A DNA stretch of 38,061 nucleotides from Desulfotomaculaceae bacterium (lineage in GTDB: Bacteria; Bacillota; Desulfotomaculia; Desulfotomaculales; Pelotomaculaceae), in NCBI GenBank assembly GCA_028696455.1, contig JAQVGZ010000015.1, positions 1 through 38,061 on the forward strand, given 5' to 3'. A model generated the notes under the pieces. The model was not told the origin of the DNA. It was given only the letters and a program-made list of their open reading frames with translations, and ran no database searches. The position numbers and the translations under genes are program-made. Shown here one piece after another: positions 17,080-25,274 of this stretch. Every line of letters begins with the position of its first letter. Position 1 is the stretch's first letter.

Positions 17080-17535
17080 ATGGATCTAAATAAAGCTGAA
17101 AAATGTAAAGTGCCTGTTTGCTCTATTGCTCTGTATGTTGCTTTTTCAGTTGTAGCACTTTTTGCGGTGGCGTCATTGATTAATGATATTGTATATTTTA
17201 ACAATACTGTTGCAAATTATGTGGCTCAAGGTTATCCTGACGCTGCAGTCAGGAAAGAATTAATATCGGCCCAATTGCTTCCAGGAATATTTGAATCAAT
17301 CGCTGTTTATGGGGGCATTGCCTTTATTATATTTGGTGCTGGATGCATAAATCATAGATTTTCAAGATTCTTAACGTTATTAGCTAAAGATGGAGCTTGC
17401 CATGATACCGTTGAAGAAAATGTTGTTGAAAATAATATTGAGAAAAGCATGGGAGTTACAGAGCGGGCGGATACTACTGAAGAGGTTAACGAAGCTACTG
17501 ACAATAAAATAGCGCCAGGCCAGACCCAAAACTAA
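17080..17535 (+). CDS. Small two-helix membrane protein, unknown function
   Basis: A 151-residue protein with two predicted membrane helices (about 14-36, CSIALYVAFSVVALFAVASL, and about 76-95, IAVYGGIAFIIFGAGC). An extracytoplasmic loop (about 37-75) and an acidic, low-complexity C-terminal tail (about 115-151, rich in Glu, Asn, Thr) flank them. GGAGG lies nine bases before ATG 17080 and only three before ATG 17074, so the former is preferred. No family recognised. Monocistronic, with a terminator at 17636. Confidence 0.65.
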   Translation: MDLNKAEKCKVPVCSIALYVAFSVVALFAVASLINDIVYFNNTVANYVAQGYPDAAVRKELISAQLLPGIFESIAVYGGIAFIIFGAGCINHRFSRFLTLLAKDGACHDTVEENVVENNIEKSMGVTERADTTEEVNEATDNKIAPGQTQN

Positions 17536-17635
17536 TCCCGGCTTTATACCCATGCACTGAACGCCCTGTTTTCAAGGGAATCCTGAACTCTAAACCTCCT
17601 TACAAAAACCAAAAGGCGTTATTTTTGAACCCAGT

Positions 17636-17673
17636 GCCCTGGTGGTTTAAATTACCAGGGCTTTAAATTTTTT
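17636..17673 (+). terminator. Rho-independent terminator
   Basis: GCCCTGGT (17636-17643) pairs with ACCAGGGC (17654-17661), followed by TTTAAATTTTTTT. About 100 bases after the two-helix membrane protein gene. Confidence 0.8.
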
Positions 17674-17740
17674 TCGTAGCATAAGATGGCTAAATATGTG
17701 AAAGAAATAATTAATAAGTTTATAAACGGAGGAAGCTAAA

Positions 17741-18787
17741 ATGAATAGTCAGCAAGACGTGCAGACTTTGACAGGATACAGTGTTTCCCGGGGTAACAGC
17801 GAGAGGTTGACATCATCAGAACTGGCCAACCTATGGGCTTCTTATTTGGATAACGACATAAAAATAAGAGTGGTTAAATACCTGTTGCAGGTGGTTGAGG
17901 ATAAAGACATAAAACAGGTATTTAAGCAGGCTTTGCGCATGGCTGAAGAACATTTAAAAAAAATAACAACTATCTATAAAAAGGAGAACCACCCCATACC
18001 ACATGGATTATCCGACGAGGATGTTGACTTGAATGCCCCCAAACTGTTCTCTGATGAATTTGCGTTAAGTATCCTGCAGAGCATTGCTGAATCTAGAGTT
18101 GAAGGTTATGGAACAGCGCTGACAATGTCTGCCAGACCGGATGTTTTGGAGTTTTTTTATGAGTCGCTGAATGACCCTGCAAGCGTATTAAAAAGGACTA
18201 TCGAACTGGCCATATCCAAGGGTTTTTATATGAGACCGCCCCAAATACCAATACCAAAAAAGCCTGAAGTTGCTAAAAGTCAAAACTTTATTACCGGCTT
18301 TTTCGGAAAGAAAAGACCTTTGACTGCCATAGAAATATCTCATATATTCAGTGGATTAAACAAAAATTTATATCGAAAGACTTTATTTTCCGGGTTTAGC
18401 CAGATAGCTGAAAACGATGAGGTACGCCGTTACATGGAAAGAGGTAAGGAAATTGCTTCTAAACACATGAAAATTTTTGCCCAAACCCTAACCGAAAATA
18501 ATTTTCCTGTATCAATGGACTGGAATTCTGCTATAGTTGGATCAAATACTACACCATTTTCAGACAAGCTGATCATGCTGTATGTGAGGGTAACAAATGT
18601 TATCCAGAGCAACAACTATGGAAAAGCCCTTACTGTAGCGGGAACAAAAAGAGATCTGGCCATTGACTTTGCAAGGCTAACGTTAGAAGTTTTAAAATAT
18701 GCCGAAGATGGAATAAATATTCAAATAAAGCATGGTTGGTTTGAAGAGCCGCCCCAGGCCTCCGGAGAGTACCGGCAGATACACTGA
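17741..18787 (+). CDS. DUF3231 family protein
   Basis: A 348-residue, all-helical protein built from two similar halves (about 15-165 and 188-335), each beginning with a LTSSELANLWASYL / LTAIEISHIFSGLN helix. Each half carries a ferritin-like pattern (for example EHLKKI and KHMKIF in equivalent helices). A short GFFGKKRP linker joins them. The family is widespread in spore-forming Firmicutes and resembles spore coat CotF-like ferritin folds, but its function is not established. GGAGG lies eight bases before ATG. A terminator begins five bases after the stop. Confidence 0.85.
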   Translation: MNSQQDVQTLTGYSVSRGNSERLTSSELANLWASYLDNDIKIRVVKYLLQVVEDKDIKQVFKQALRMAEEHLKKITTIYKKENHPIPHGLSDEDVDLNAPKLFSDEFALSILQSIAESRVEGYGTALTMSARPDVLEFFYESLNDPASVLKRTIELAISKGFYMRPPQIPIPKKPEVAKSQNFITGFFGKKRPLTAIEISHIFSGLNKNLYRKTLFSGFSQIAENDEVRRYMERGKEIASKHMKIFAQTLTENNFPVSMDWNSAIVGSNTTPFSDKLIMLYVRVTNVIQSNNYGKALTVAGTKRDLAIDFARLTLEVLKYAEDGINIQIKHGWFEEPPQASGEYRQIH

Positions 18788-18792
18788 AAAAA

Positions 18793-18828
18793 GCCTCACT
18801 CCCGTAAAGTGGGGCATATGATTTTTTT
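18793..18828 (+). terminator. Rho-independent terminator of the DUF3231 gene
   Basis: GCCTCACT (18793-18800) pairs with AGTGGGGC (18808-18815, one G-U), with a T7 tract shortly after. Confidence 0.82.
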
Positions 18829-18859
18829 CCAAGGCTGGCGCATAATTTTCTCATATTAT

Positions 18860-18936
18860 GCGCCCGTAGCTCAGGTGGATAGAGCAGCGGTTTCCTAAAC
18901 CGCGTGCCGGGGGTTCGAGTCCCTCCGGGCGCACCA
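18860..18936 (+). tRNA. tRNA-Arg (anticodon CCU)
   Basis: A full cloverleaf: acceptor GCGCCCG/CGGGCGC, D-arm GCTC/GAGC, anticodon arm GCGGT/ACCGC with loop TTCCTAA (anticodon CCT, reading AGG), T-loop TTCGAGT, and encoded CCA at the end. It reads AGG, a minor arginine codon in many bacteria. Confidence 0.97.
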
Positions 18937-18947
18937 GAAAAATCAAG

Positions 18948-18971
18948 GCCTCCGGGGTTTAGACCGGAGGC
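18948..18971. terminator. Hairpin between tRNA-Arg and fdhA, probable terminator
   Basis: A perfect eight-base stem, GCCTCCGG (18948-18955) with CCGGAGGC (18964-18971). It is 11 bases after the tRNA on the plus strand and 48 bases after the fdhA stop on the minus strand. On the minus strand it is followed by CTTGATTTTT, so it best serves fdhA. Confidence 0.6.
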
Positions 18972-19019
18972 TAAATTATATTCCTGGGCTAATTTTTGGG
19001 GATAATGGCTTGAAGGCCT

Positions 19020-21713
19020 TTAACCTACCTTTTCCAATTTAACAGCGCATACCTTGTATTCCGGAATCTTGGAAATTGGATCTCGGGCTGGATTGGTTAA
19101 TTTGTTAATTGGTACATCAGGGTATTGGAATGATGTGAACACCATACCCGGTGTTATGGTATTGGTAACCCTGGCGGCAACCTCTACCTGGCCGCGGCGG
19201 GACGCTACTCTTACCCTGTCCCCGTCAAAGATGCCAAGCTTTTCTGCATCAAACTCATTTATCTCCAGGTATTCCATCGGGTAAAATACCTCCATGGCGC
19301 CAGTCCGGTGGGTCATCGTGCCGGTGTGATAGTGGTATCTTCTGCGTCCGGTACTGAGCACAAACGGATATTCCTGATCTGGCACTTCATTGGGCGGAAT
19401 GTGCTCAATTGCATGGAACTTACCCAGACCGCGCGTAAATTTGCCGGCGTGCAGGAACTTGGTGCCTGGATGTTCGGGCGTTGGACAGGGCCACTGCAGG
19501 CCGCTTTCCTCTAAACGGGCAAACGAGATTCCGCCATAAGAAGGAGTGACTGTGGCAATCTCAGCCATAATGTCTCCAGGCGAGCTGTAGCTCATTGGGT
19601 AGCCCATGGCTTCTGCCACCAGACAGATGATCTCCCAGTCAGGCTTGTTATTTCCTATTGGTTCTATAGCCTTGCGCACCCGCTGGACTCTGCGCTCGGT
19701 GTTACTGAAAGTGCCGTCTTTTTCCGCAAAGCTGGCCCCGGGCAGGACTACATCAGCCAATTGCGCTGTCTCGGTCAGGAAAATATCCTGCACCACCAGG
19801 AATTCCAACACTTTAAGTGCACGAACTACATGGTTTGCGTCCGGGTCGGACAATACCGGGTTTTCACCCATGATATAGATACCCTTAATCCCCTTGCCTG
19901 CTTCATCGAAAATTTCGCCAACAGTCAGGCCGGGTTTGTCTGGGAGTTCACTTACATGCCAGGATGCGCAGAATTTAGCCCGGTTAGCTTCAACATTAAC
20001 CGGCTGGTAACCGGAAAAAACATTGGGAAGCGCACCCATATCGCATGCGCCCTGGACGTTGTTTTGACCACGCAGGGGATTTACCCCGCTGGACAACTTG
20101 CCGATCTGACCGGTAAGCAAGGTCAGGTTGGTAATAGCAAGGACGTTGTGGGAGCCGCAAACATGCTGGGTGACACCCATGGTATAGAGGATGGTAGAAC
20201 TTTTCGCCAGCGCGTAACCTCTGGCCACTTTCCGGATAGTTTCAGCGGGCACACCGGTAATTTCGGCAACATATTCGGGTGTATAACCGGCTATAGTATC
20301 TTTTAAGGCTTCGAAGTTTTCTGTGCGTTCCTCTATAAACTGTTTGTTCAATAGCCCTTCTTCTATGATCACATGGGCAATGCCGTTAAAAAGTGCAATG
20401 TCAGTACCTGGTTGAATCTGCAAGTGATATTTGGATAATCTAGCCACATCTGTCCGCCGCGGGTCAACCACGGCCAGGGTAGCTCCCTTTCGAACGGCTT
20501 TTTTTACCTGGATTCCCACGATTGGGTGGGTATCAAAGGTATTGGTACCGACAGCGAGTATAAAGTCTGCATCAGAGATTTCTTGAATGCTGTTGGTCAT
20601 AGCGCCGCTGCCAAATGCCGCCCCCAGACTGGAGACGGTAGGAGCGTGTCAGAGGCGGGCGCAGTGGTCGATATTGTTGGTGCCGATCACTGCCCTGGTA
20701 AGCTTGCTCAATAAATAGTTTTCTTCATTGGTACAGCGGGCTGAGGAAAGAACGCCAATGGAGTCCGGGCCGTATTTCTGCTTAAGGCCTCCCAATTTTT
20801 CAGCGACCAGGCTGATGGCCTCATCCCAGGTGGCTTCCACAAACTCCCCATTCTTCTTGATCAGTGGTGTTTTCAGCCGGTCCGGGTGATGGATGAACCC
20901 GGCGCCGAAGCGGCCTTTTACACACAGGGTCCGGCCATTTACTTCACCGTCCGTAGAGGTAACCCCGATTACTTTGCCGTTTTTGACATTTAAGTCGAAG
21001 GTGCAGCCGACACCACAATAGGGGCAAGTAGTTCGCACCTTTTTCACTTCCCAGCGGCGGCCCTGGCCAAGCATTTGTTTTTCGGTCAGGGCGCCTGTCG
21101 GACATACCGCAACGCAGTTGCCGCAAAAAACGCAATTGGAGGTGGCTATTGCGCTTAAAGGCGTATCCAGGGCGGGCATTACTTTAGCGTCGAAACCCCT
21201 GTAAGCAACACAAATCGCGCTGTTGCCCTGGATTTCCTCGCACATCCGGACACAATTGCCGCACATAATACATTTGTTCAAATCCCTGACAATGAAGGGG
21301 TTGTCGTCTTCAATTGGATACCGGTGCTTTTCACCCTCGAAAGCGCCAAAATCTGCGCCGTAATCATAAGCATATTGTTGCAGGCGGCACTCGCCACTTT
21401 TGTGGCAGTGCAGACAGTCAGATGGATGGTTTGATAATAAGAGTTCAAGATTAATTTTCCGGGCTTTTAAGACTGCCGGAGAGGCAGTATGGACGACCAT
21501 GCCATCGGCAGCCTCAGTTGCACAGGAGGCCGGTAAATTGCGGATACCCGGGATCTCTACCACACACATGCGGCAGGCGCCTGGTTTACTTAGCTCAGGA
21601 TCGTAGCATAAAGTGGGGATTATAATTCCCACTTTTCTGGCAGCATCCAGTACCGAAGTGCCTTTAGGCACAGTGACTTTGATGCCGTCTATGGTAAGAG
21701 TAACTTCTGCCAT
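19020..21713 (-). CDS. fdhA: Formate dehydrogenase catalytic subunit, selenocysteine-containing
   Basis: Oxidises formate (or reduces CO2) at a Mo- or W-bis-pterin centre. The 897-residue frame is interrupted only by UGA at 20651-20649, in HCARL-U-HAPTV (residue 355). This is the position of selenocysteine in E. coli FdhF (recalled as CARVUHGPSV), so I read through it. N-terminal domains: [2Fe-2S] ferredoxin (Cys36, 47, 50, 64), His-Cys3 cluster HPSDCLHCHKSGEC (96-109), two [4Fe-4S] motifs CIMCGNCVRMC (148-158) and CVFCGNCVAVC (194-204), then the catalytic [4Fe-4S] motif CPYCGVGC (230-237) and the molybdopterin domains. There is no Tat signal, so it is cytoplasmic. The layout matches NAD- or ferredoxin-linked and hydrogenase-linked FDHs, but no partner electron-transfer subunit adjoins. 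It follows a Moco-type riboswitch, with AAGGGGG nine bases before ATG. Confidence 0.95.
20618..20651 (-). promoter_or_regulatory. UGA selenocysteine codon with SECIS-like hairpin
   Basis: The UGA codon is at 20651-20649. Ten bases downstream an eight-pair stem forms: CCGTCTCC (20638-20631) with GGGGGCGG (20625-20618), two of the pairs being G-U, around a loop AGTCT. A bacterial SECIS needs a hairpin just after UGA with a small G/U-containing loop for SelB; E. coli fdhF has AGGTCT. Spacing and loop therefore fit. Confidence 0.8.
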
Positions 21714-21736
21714 CGATAATAACCCCCTTAATCGCT

Positions 21737-21830
21737 ACTCCTTTCCAAATATGGGAGGCGCAGTCGTTTCCCACTGCACCCTGAACGGCCGGCCACCATT
21801 CCTGAAGGCTCAGGCGGCCAGGCTCGGAGT
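21737..21830 (-). promoter_or_regulatory. Moco/Tuco-type riboswitch upstream of fdhA
   Basis: Read on the minus strand: P1 arm ACTCC (21830-21826), then CTCCGAGCCTGG, a small hairpin CCTGA/TCAGG, CAGGG, a hairpin GCAGT-GGGAAACG-ACTGC, then GCCTCCC, TTTGGAAAGG and the closing P1 arm GGAGT (21741-21737). This is the block order of the molybdenum cofactor RNA motif. It starts just after the stop of the OB-fold protein gene and ends 23 bases before fdhA. There is no room for a separate terminator, so translation control is most likely. The presence of the extra CCTGA hairpin favours the Moco over the Tuco subtype. Confidence 0.85.
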
Positions 21831-21844
21831 ATTTATTTCTAAAG

Positions 21845-22303
21845 TCAAATTTTATCCATTCTTACGCCCCATAGCTTTCTTTCCTTTGACAGCCCAAACG
21901 CTCGCAAAGAGCCTGCTGTTTCTACATAGTCCCCCGGCATAATATTCTCACGCGGGGCCGCAAACATGAACACTCCAACTACGCCACTTCCATCATTAAT
22001 CTTAAAATGCGGCCGGTTAAGCCACTTCAATGACGCTGCTTCGACAGTGCCACGCAGGCGAACCGGCGCTCCAGTGTTAAGTTTTTGTAAATCCTTGATC
22101 TGATAAAATTGAAAGTCGCTCATGTTCACATTGGCTGCTTGCCGTCTATTCATTTCGTTCAGGAGTAGAGGGACCACTGCTAAAACCAAAAGCATCGGCA
22201 GTACAGTTAAGAGTAAGCCTGGATCAGGATGCACAGCATAAGTAATCAGAACCAGGATAATAGCCAAACCTAGACTCAAGTAAGCAGGTACGGACATGCG
22301 CAT
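21845..22303 (-). CDS. Two-helix membrane protein with OB-fold-like domain
   Basis: I do not recognise a named family. The 152 residues begin with two membrane helices (about 6-24 and 28-47). A soluble domain (about 62-152) has a beta-rich pattern with VRLRGTVEAASLKWLN, FKINDGSGVVGVFMF and GDYVETAGSLRAFG, typical of OB-folds of the nucleic-acid or NfeD-like kind. It lies between focA and the fdhA riboswitch, 54 bases behind focA, so it is probably co-transcribed with them. It could help place or assemble FDH at the membrane, but this is inference. An AAGGGGG site precedes ATG by nine bases. Confidence 0.7.
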   Translation of the reverse strand: MRMSVPAYLSLGLAIILVLITYAVHPDPGLLLTVLPMLLVLAVVPLLLNEMNRRQAANVNMSDFQFYQIKDLQKLNTGAPVRLRGTVEAASLKWLNRPHFKINDGSGVVGVFMFAAPRENIMPGDYVETAGSLRAFGLSKERKLWGVRMDKI

Positions 22304-22356
22304 CTAGGAATACCCCCTTCTGAAAAGCCGTAATTGAATGCTTAAGTGATGGATGT

Positions 22357-23274
22357 TTATTTCATGAGCTCTTCCGGAAACTCGCTGCGGAAACAGAAAT
22401 AATATACAAAACCGACAAAGACCATACCGCCAATAATATTCCCCAGGGTGACCGGGATAAGGTTCCACACCCACACGTCACTCCAGGTCAACCCGCCATT
22501 GGCATGCAACAGTGGATTCCAGAAGCTTTTCGTACCATCAGCGGCTGTAACCATTTTATCTGCCAGGCCAGGGAAAAGCTGATTGATCCAGAGGCCGGCC
22601 GGCAGAAAATACATATTGGCCACACAGTGCTCAAAGCCTGTGGCAACAAAGGCCATGATGGGAAACCAGATACCGAAAAACTTACCAATAAAATCTTTAG
22701 CTGTAATGCCCAGCATTACGGCAACATTAACCAGGAAGTTACAACCAATGCCAGCGAGGAAAACTGACCACATGCCCATATTACCTGCTGACTTATAGGT
22801 AAGCACCTTGCCTGCTGCAATAGCCAACGCATTCAATCCAAAAGCATTTGGCTCCGCACCTGTAAGATTGCCCTGGGTAAAGGGTCCCCAGACCATCATG
22901 TAGGCATAGGCCAGTGAGCCGATTAAATTGCCGATATAAACCCAAAGCCAGTTATTCAGTACCTTCCCCCAGCCTACTTTTCCCTGTAAGGCGGCCAGCG
23001 GTCCCAACATAGCATCGCCGGTAAATAACTCCATGCCGGTGAGTACAATAGCAATGAGTCCGATCGGGAAGACAGCGCCGGAAATAAGCTTTCCGATTCC
23101 CGGACCCAGGTAGGTCGCGACTGCTGTACTGCAAACTGTTGCCAGAGCAGCTCCTGCTGCAATGTAAGCGCCCGCCATAATACCACGCAATAAAAGCTGA
23201 CCAATCGATAAGTTAGACTTATACCTACCTGCATTACCTGCTAAACATACTGTAACTGCTGGTGGGTTTGCCAT
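22357..23274 (-). CDS. focA: Formate/nitrite transporter (FNT) channel
   Basis: A pentameric membrane channel for small monovalent anions. The 305-residue sequence has six expected helices, TGMELFTGDAMLGP (the FNT signature in the TM2-TM3 region), GIWFPIMAFVATGFEHCVAN (with the central His) and NLIPVTLGNIIGGMVF at the end. FNT proteins carry formate, nitrite or hydrosulfide; the neighbouring FDH argues for formate. GGGGGG lies eight to nine bases before ATG. It is the first intact gene after a perfect sigma-54 promoter (23653-23668), with a leader of about 370 bases. Confidence 0.93.
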   Translation of the reverse strand: MANPPAVTVCLAGNAGRYKSNLSIGQLLLRGIMAGAYIAAGAALATVCSTAVATYLGPGIGKLISGAVFPIGLIAIVLTGMELFTGDAMLGPLAALQGKVGWGKVLNNWLWVYIGNLIGSLAYAYMMVWGPFTQGNLTGAEPNAFGLNALAIAAGKVLTYKSAGNMGMWSVFLAGIGCNFLVNVAVMLGITAKDFIGKFFGIWFPIMAFVATGFEHCVANMYFLPAGLWINQLFPGLADKMVTAADGTKSFWNPLLHANGGLTWSDVWVWNLIPVTLGNIIGGMVFVGFVYYFCFRSEFPEELMK

Positions 23275-23346
23275 AACTTAACCCCCCTTTTTTATTTACA
23301 CATATAATTTTTGCTTTTAGGATCAACATACCTGCCATTTTGTAGG

Positions 23347-23490
23347 TTAGGCGTCTTGGCAGGGTGAATTCGAAAGGGCTGCGCGTACTAAAGCCGGACA
23401 ATGCCTGTCCCTGACCTGTGCTTCAAATTCCGGCCTAAAGTAACAAAACATAGTCAGCACAGAACTAAGAGCAGCTTGCCCAAACCGCAT
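23347..23490 (-). pseudogene. Remnant of a NuoF-like (FDH/hydrogenase flavin subunit) gene, C-terminal part
   Basis: A 47-codon frame reads MRFGQAALSSVLTM then FCYFRPEFEAQVRDRHCPAL, then a divergent tail ending at TAA. It aligns with the conserved NuoF/HydB/FdhB segment C/F-GLGQ(T/A)AP-NPVLST-x-YFRDEYEAHI-x-KRCPA, as I recall it. The Cys of CGLGQ and the Pro residues are lost and there is no ribosome site. Upstream in the same frame a stop (TAA) occurs seven codons before, so nothing earlier is preserved. It lies in the leader between the sigma-54 promoter and focA. A tiny functional peptide cannot be ruled out. Confidence 0.55.
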
Positions 23491-23652
23491 ATTGCTGTAT
23501 ATTTAATAGCATCGTCAGTCTTTCCAAGTCTTCAATGTCTCTCACCTGCCCCTCCCCCTTAGCAATACATGTAAGTATTTATTACATCTTTTCAGCCCTT
23601 CACGAAAATCAAAATAATAAATTAATTGACGTTGCAGTTAATTAAATAATTA

Positions 23653-23668
23653 TGCAAGATTTGTGCCA
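23653..23668 (-). promoter_or_regulatory. Sigma-54 promoter of the focA-fdhA operon
   Basis: On the minus strand TGGCAC aaatc TTGCA (23668-23653), a perfect match to the -24/-12 consensus with correct five-base spacing. The transcript would start near 23641 and run into focA. The gene for a sigma-54 response regulator ends about 150 bases upstream. Confidence 0.88.
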
Positions 23669-23688
23669 TAGGTGCGAAATTATTTCTG

Positions 23689-23710
23689 GTGGAAAAATGT
23701 ATACTTCCAC
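23689..23710. promoter_or_regulatory. Candidate enhancer-binding palindrome
   Basis: GTGGAA (23689-23694) and TTCCAC (23705-23710), ten bases apart and flanked by CTG/AG, form an inverted repeat 20-40 bases upstream of the sigma-54 promoter. A dimeric response regulator could bind it, though such sites are usually further away. Confidence 0.4.
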
Positions 23711-23766
23711 AGTCAAGAGAAGCCAATTAAGCATTTTGTGATCTTTAGTGTGGTAATCTGCGACGT

Positions 23767-23804
23767 AAAAACGGCAGCCGGCCGAAAAGTTGGCCGACTG
23801 TCGT
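23767..23804 (-). terminator. Terminator of the kinase/regulator operon
   Basis: A 13-base stem, 23771-23783 with 23792-23804 (two G-U pairs), followed on the minus strand by TTTT. Begins 12 bases after the response regulator stop. Confidence 0.75.
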
Positions 23805-23816
23805 CAAAGATTACTT

Positions 23817-25274
23817 TCAGCGCTTTTCATTCCGATGATAGCGCAATGCCCTGGGACTGATATTAAGTGCTTTTGCAGCTTCAGTTTGGTTATTGCCGGT
23901 CTTAACCAGGGTTTCTTCTATAATCCGCCGGGACACCCAGGCGACTTCTTGCTGCAGTTTTTTCTCAAGCTCCAACAATTCTATGCTCCCCTTGCTTAAT
24001 ATTACCTTAAGCAGCCTCTGGCTCCAGTCTCGCAGGACGTCGTCATTGTTGGTCTTCGCATCCAAATGCTTTGCCGCAAAATCCTCCTCACTGTGGAGAA
24101 CAATATGCCTGGGCAGACTCTCCGGACCAAGCAGGTAGCCACTCCTAAGCGCCAGAGCACGGGCCACCACATTGGACAGCTCTCTTACGTTACCTGGCCA
24201 GGAATAGTTCTTTAGTACGTTCATAGCCTGGTCATTAAACCGGATATTTAAATGTTTCTCATCTTCCGGCAGGTTTTTTTCGATGAAAAAGTCGATAAGA
24301 GGCAAAATGTCCATATGTCTCTCACGCAAAGGCGGGATATGCAAGTTGACTACGTCAAGGCGATAAAGCAGGTCCTCCCGAAAGAGCTTATCCCTTACAG
24401 CAGCCCGCAAGTCTTTGTTGGTGGCAGCCAGTACCCGTACATCTGTTCTAAGAGATTTTTCACCACCAACCCTGTAAAAATCACCGCTTTCTAAAACACG
24501 CAACAGTTTTACCTGGATGGATGGTGAGGCATCGCCGATTTCATCCAGAAAGAGGGTTCCATGATTAGCCAGTTCAAAAATACCGTGCCGAACCCTCTGG
24601 GCGCCAGTAAATGCCCCCTTTTCATGTCCGAATAGTTCACTTTCCAACAGTGAGTCGGTGAGCGCGCCGCAGTTCACACTGATAAAGGGACTGCCGGAAC
24701 GGGAACTATTGGCATGGATAAATCTTGCCAGAACCTCTTTGCCTGTCCCGGTCTCCCCTTCAATTAACACTGAAATATTGCGGGCGGCTATTTTTTTACA
24801 TAATAGAATAAGGTCTTTTATCGGACTGTCCTCAGACATTATGATGCTAAATTCAACAGCAAGTTTGCGGAGCTCATTATGGGTATACCATTGTTTGTTA
24901 TTAATAGACTCTAATGCCCGCTCCAGCAATATATCCAGCTCATCCAGTTCCTCGAAAGGCTTGTCGATATAATCAAAGGCGCCCAGCTTCATGGCCTCTA
25001 CAGCAGTTTTGACCGTACTGTATCCGGTCATAATGATTACTGCGCAGTCAGGACTGCTATTCTTGATTTCCTTAAGCAGGGTAATCCCGTCGGTATCCGG
25101 CAGCTTTAAATCGACAAAGGCTATATCAAAGGCTTTTTCCCGTAATAAGTCCCTTGCTGCAGAGCCAGAATTGGCCACCGCTATCGGGTAGCCTTTTTCA
25201 TCCTGAAAATAATATTGAAAAAATGTACCCACTTCAATCTCGTCATCGATGACCAGGATCTCCGGTTTCTTCAC
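23817..25274 (-). CDS. Sigma-54-dependent response regulator (NtrC family)
   Basis: An activator that opens sigma-54 promoters when phosphorylated. The 485 residues comprise a receiver (about 1-120) with Asp10/Asp11, phospho-acceptor Asp55, Thr83 and Lys105. The AAA+ domain (about 143-380) has Walker A GETGTGKE (173-180), GAFTGA (220-225, the sigma-54 contact loop) and Walker B LFLDEIGD (241-248). A C-terminal Fis-type helix-turn-helix follows (about 440-485, QTEAAKALNISPRALRYH). GTG 25274 is chosen because GGGGTGA lies five bases upstream; longer versions extend far into the kinase gene. It overlaps the kinase by 32 bases, so the two form a pair. The perfect sigma-54 promoter of focA-fdhA just downstream is the obvious target. 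Confidence 0.93.
   Translation of the reverse strand: MKKPEILVIDDEIEVGTFFQYYFQDEKGYPIAVANSGSAARDLLREKAFDIAFVDLKLPDTDGITLLKEIKNSSPDCAVIIMTGYSTVKTAVEAMKLGAFDYIDKPFEELDELDILLERALESINNKQWYTHNELRKLAVEFSIIMSEDSPIKDLILLCKKIAARNISVLIEGETGTGKEVLARFIHANSSRSGSPFISVNCGALTDSLLESELFGHEKGAFTGAQRVRHGIFELANHGTLFLDEIGDASPSIQVKLLRVLESGDFYRVGGEKSLRTDVRVLAATNKDLRAAVRDKLFREDLLYRLDVVNLHIPPLRERHMDILPLIDFFIEKNLPEDEKHLNIRFNDQAMNVLKNYSWPGNVRELSNVVARALALRSGYLLGPESLPRHIVLHSEEDFAAKHLDAKTNNDDVLRDWSQRLLKVILSKGSIELLELEKKLQQEVAWVSRRIIEETLVKTGNNQTEAAKALNISPRALRYHRNEKR

Noticed and set aside
20601-20648. Reading fdhA as two genes or a frameshifted pseudogene
   Set aside because: The two parts are in the same frame, separated by one UGA at the known selenocysteine position, with a SECIS-like hairpin.
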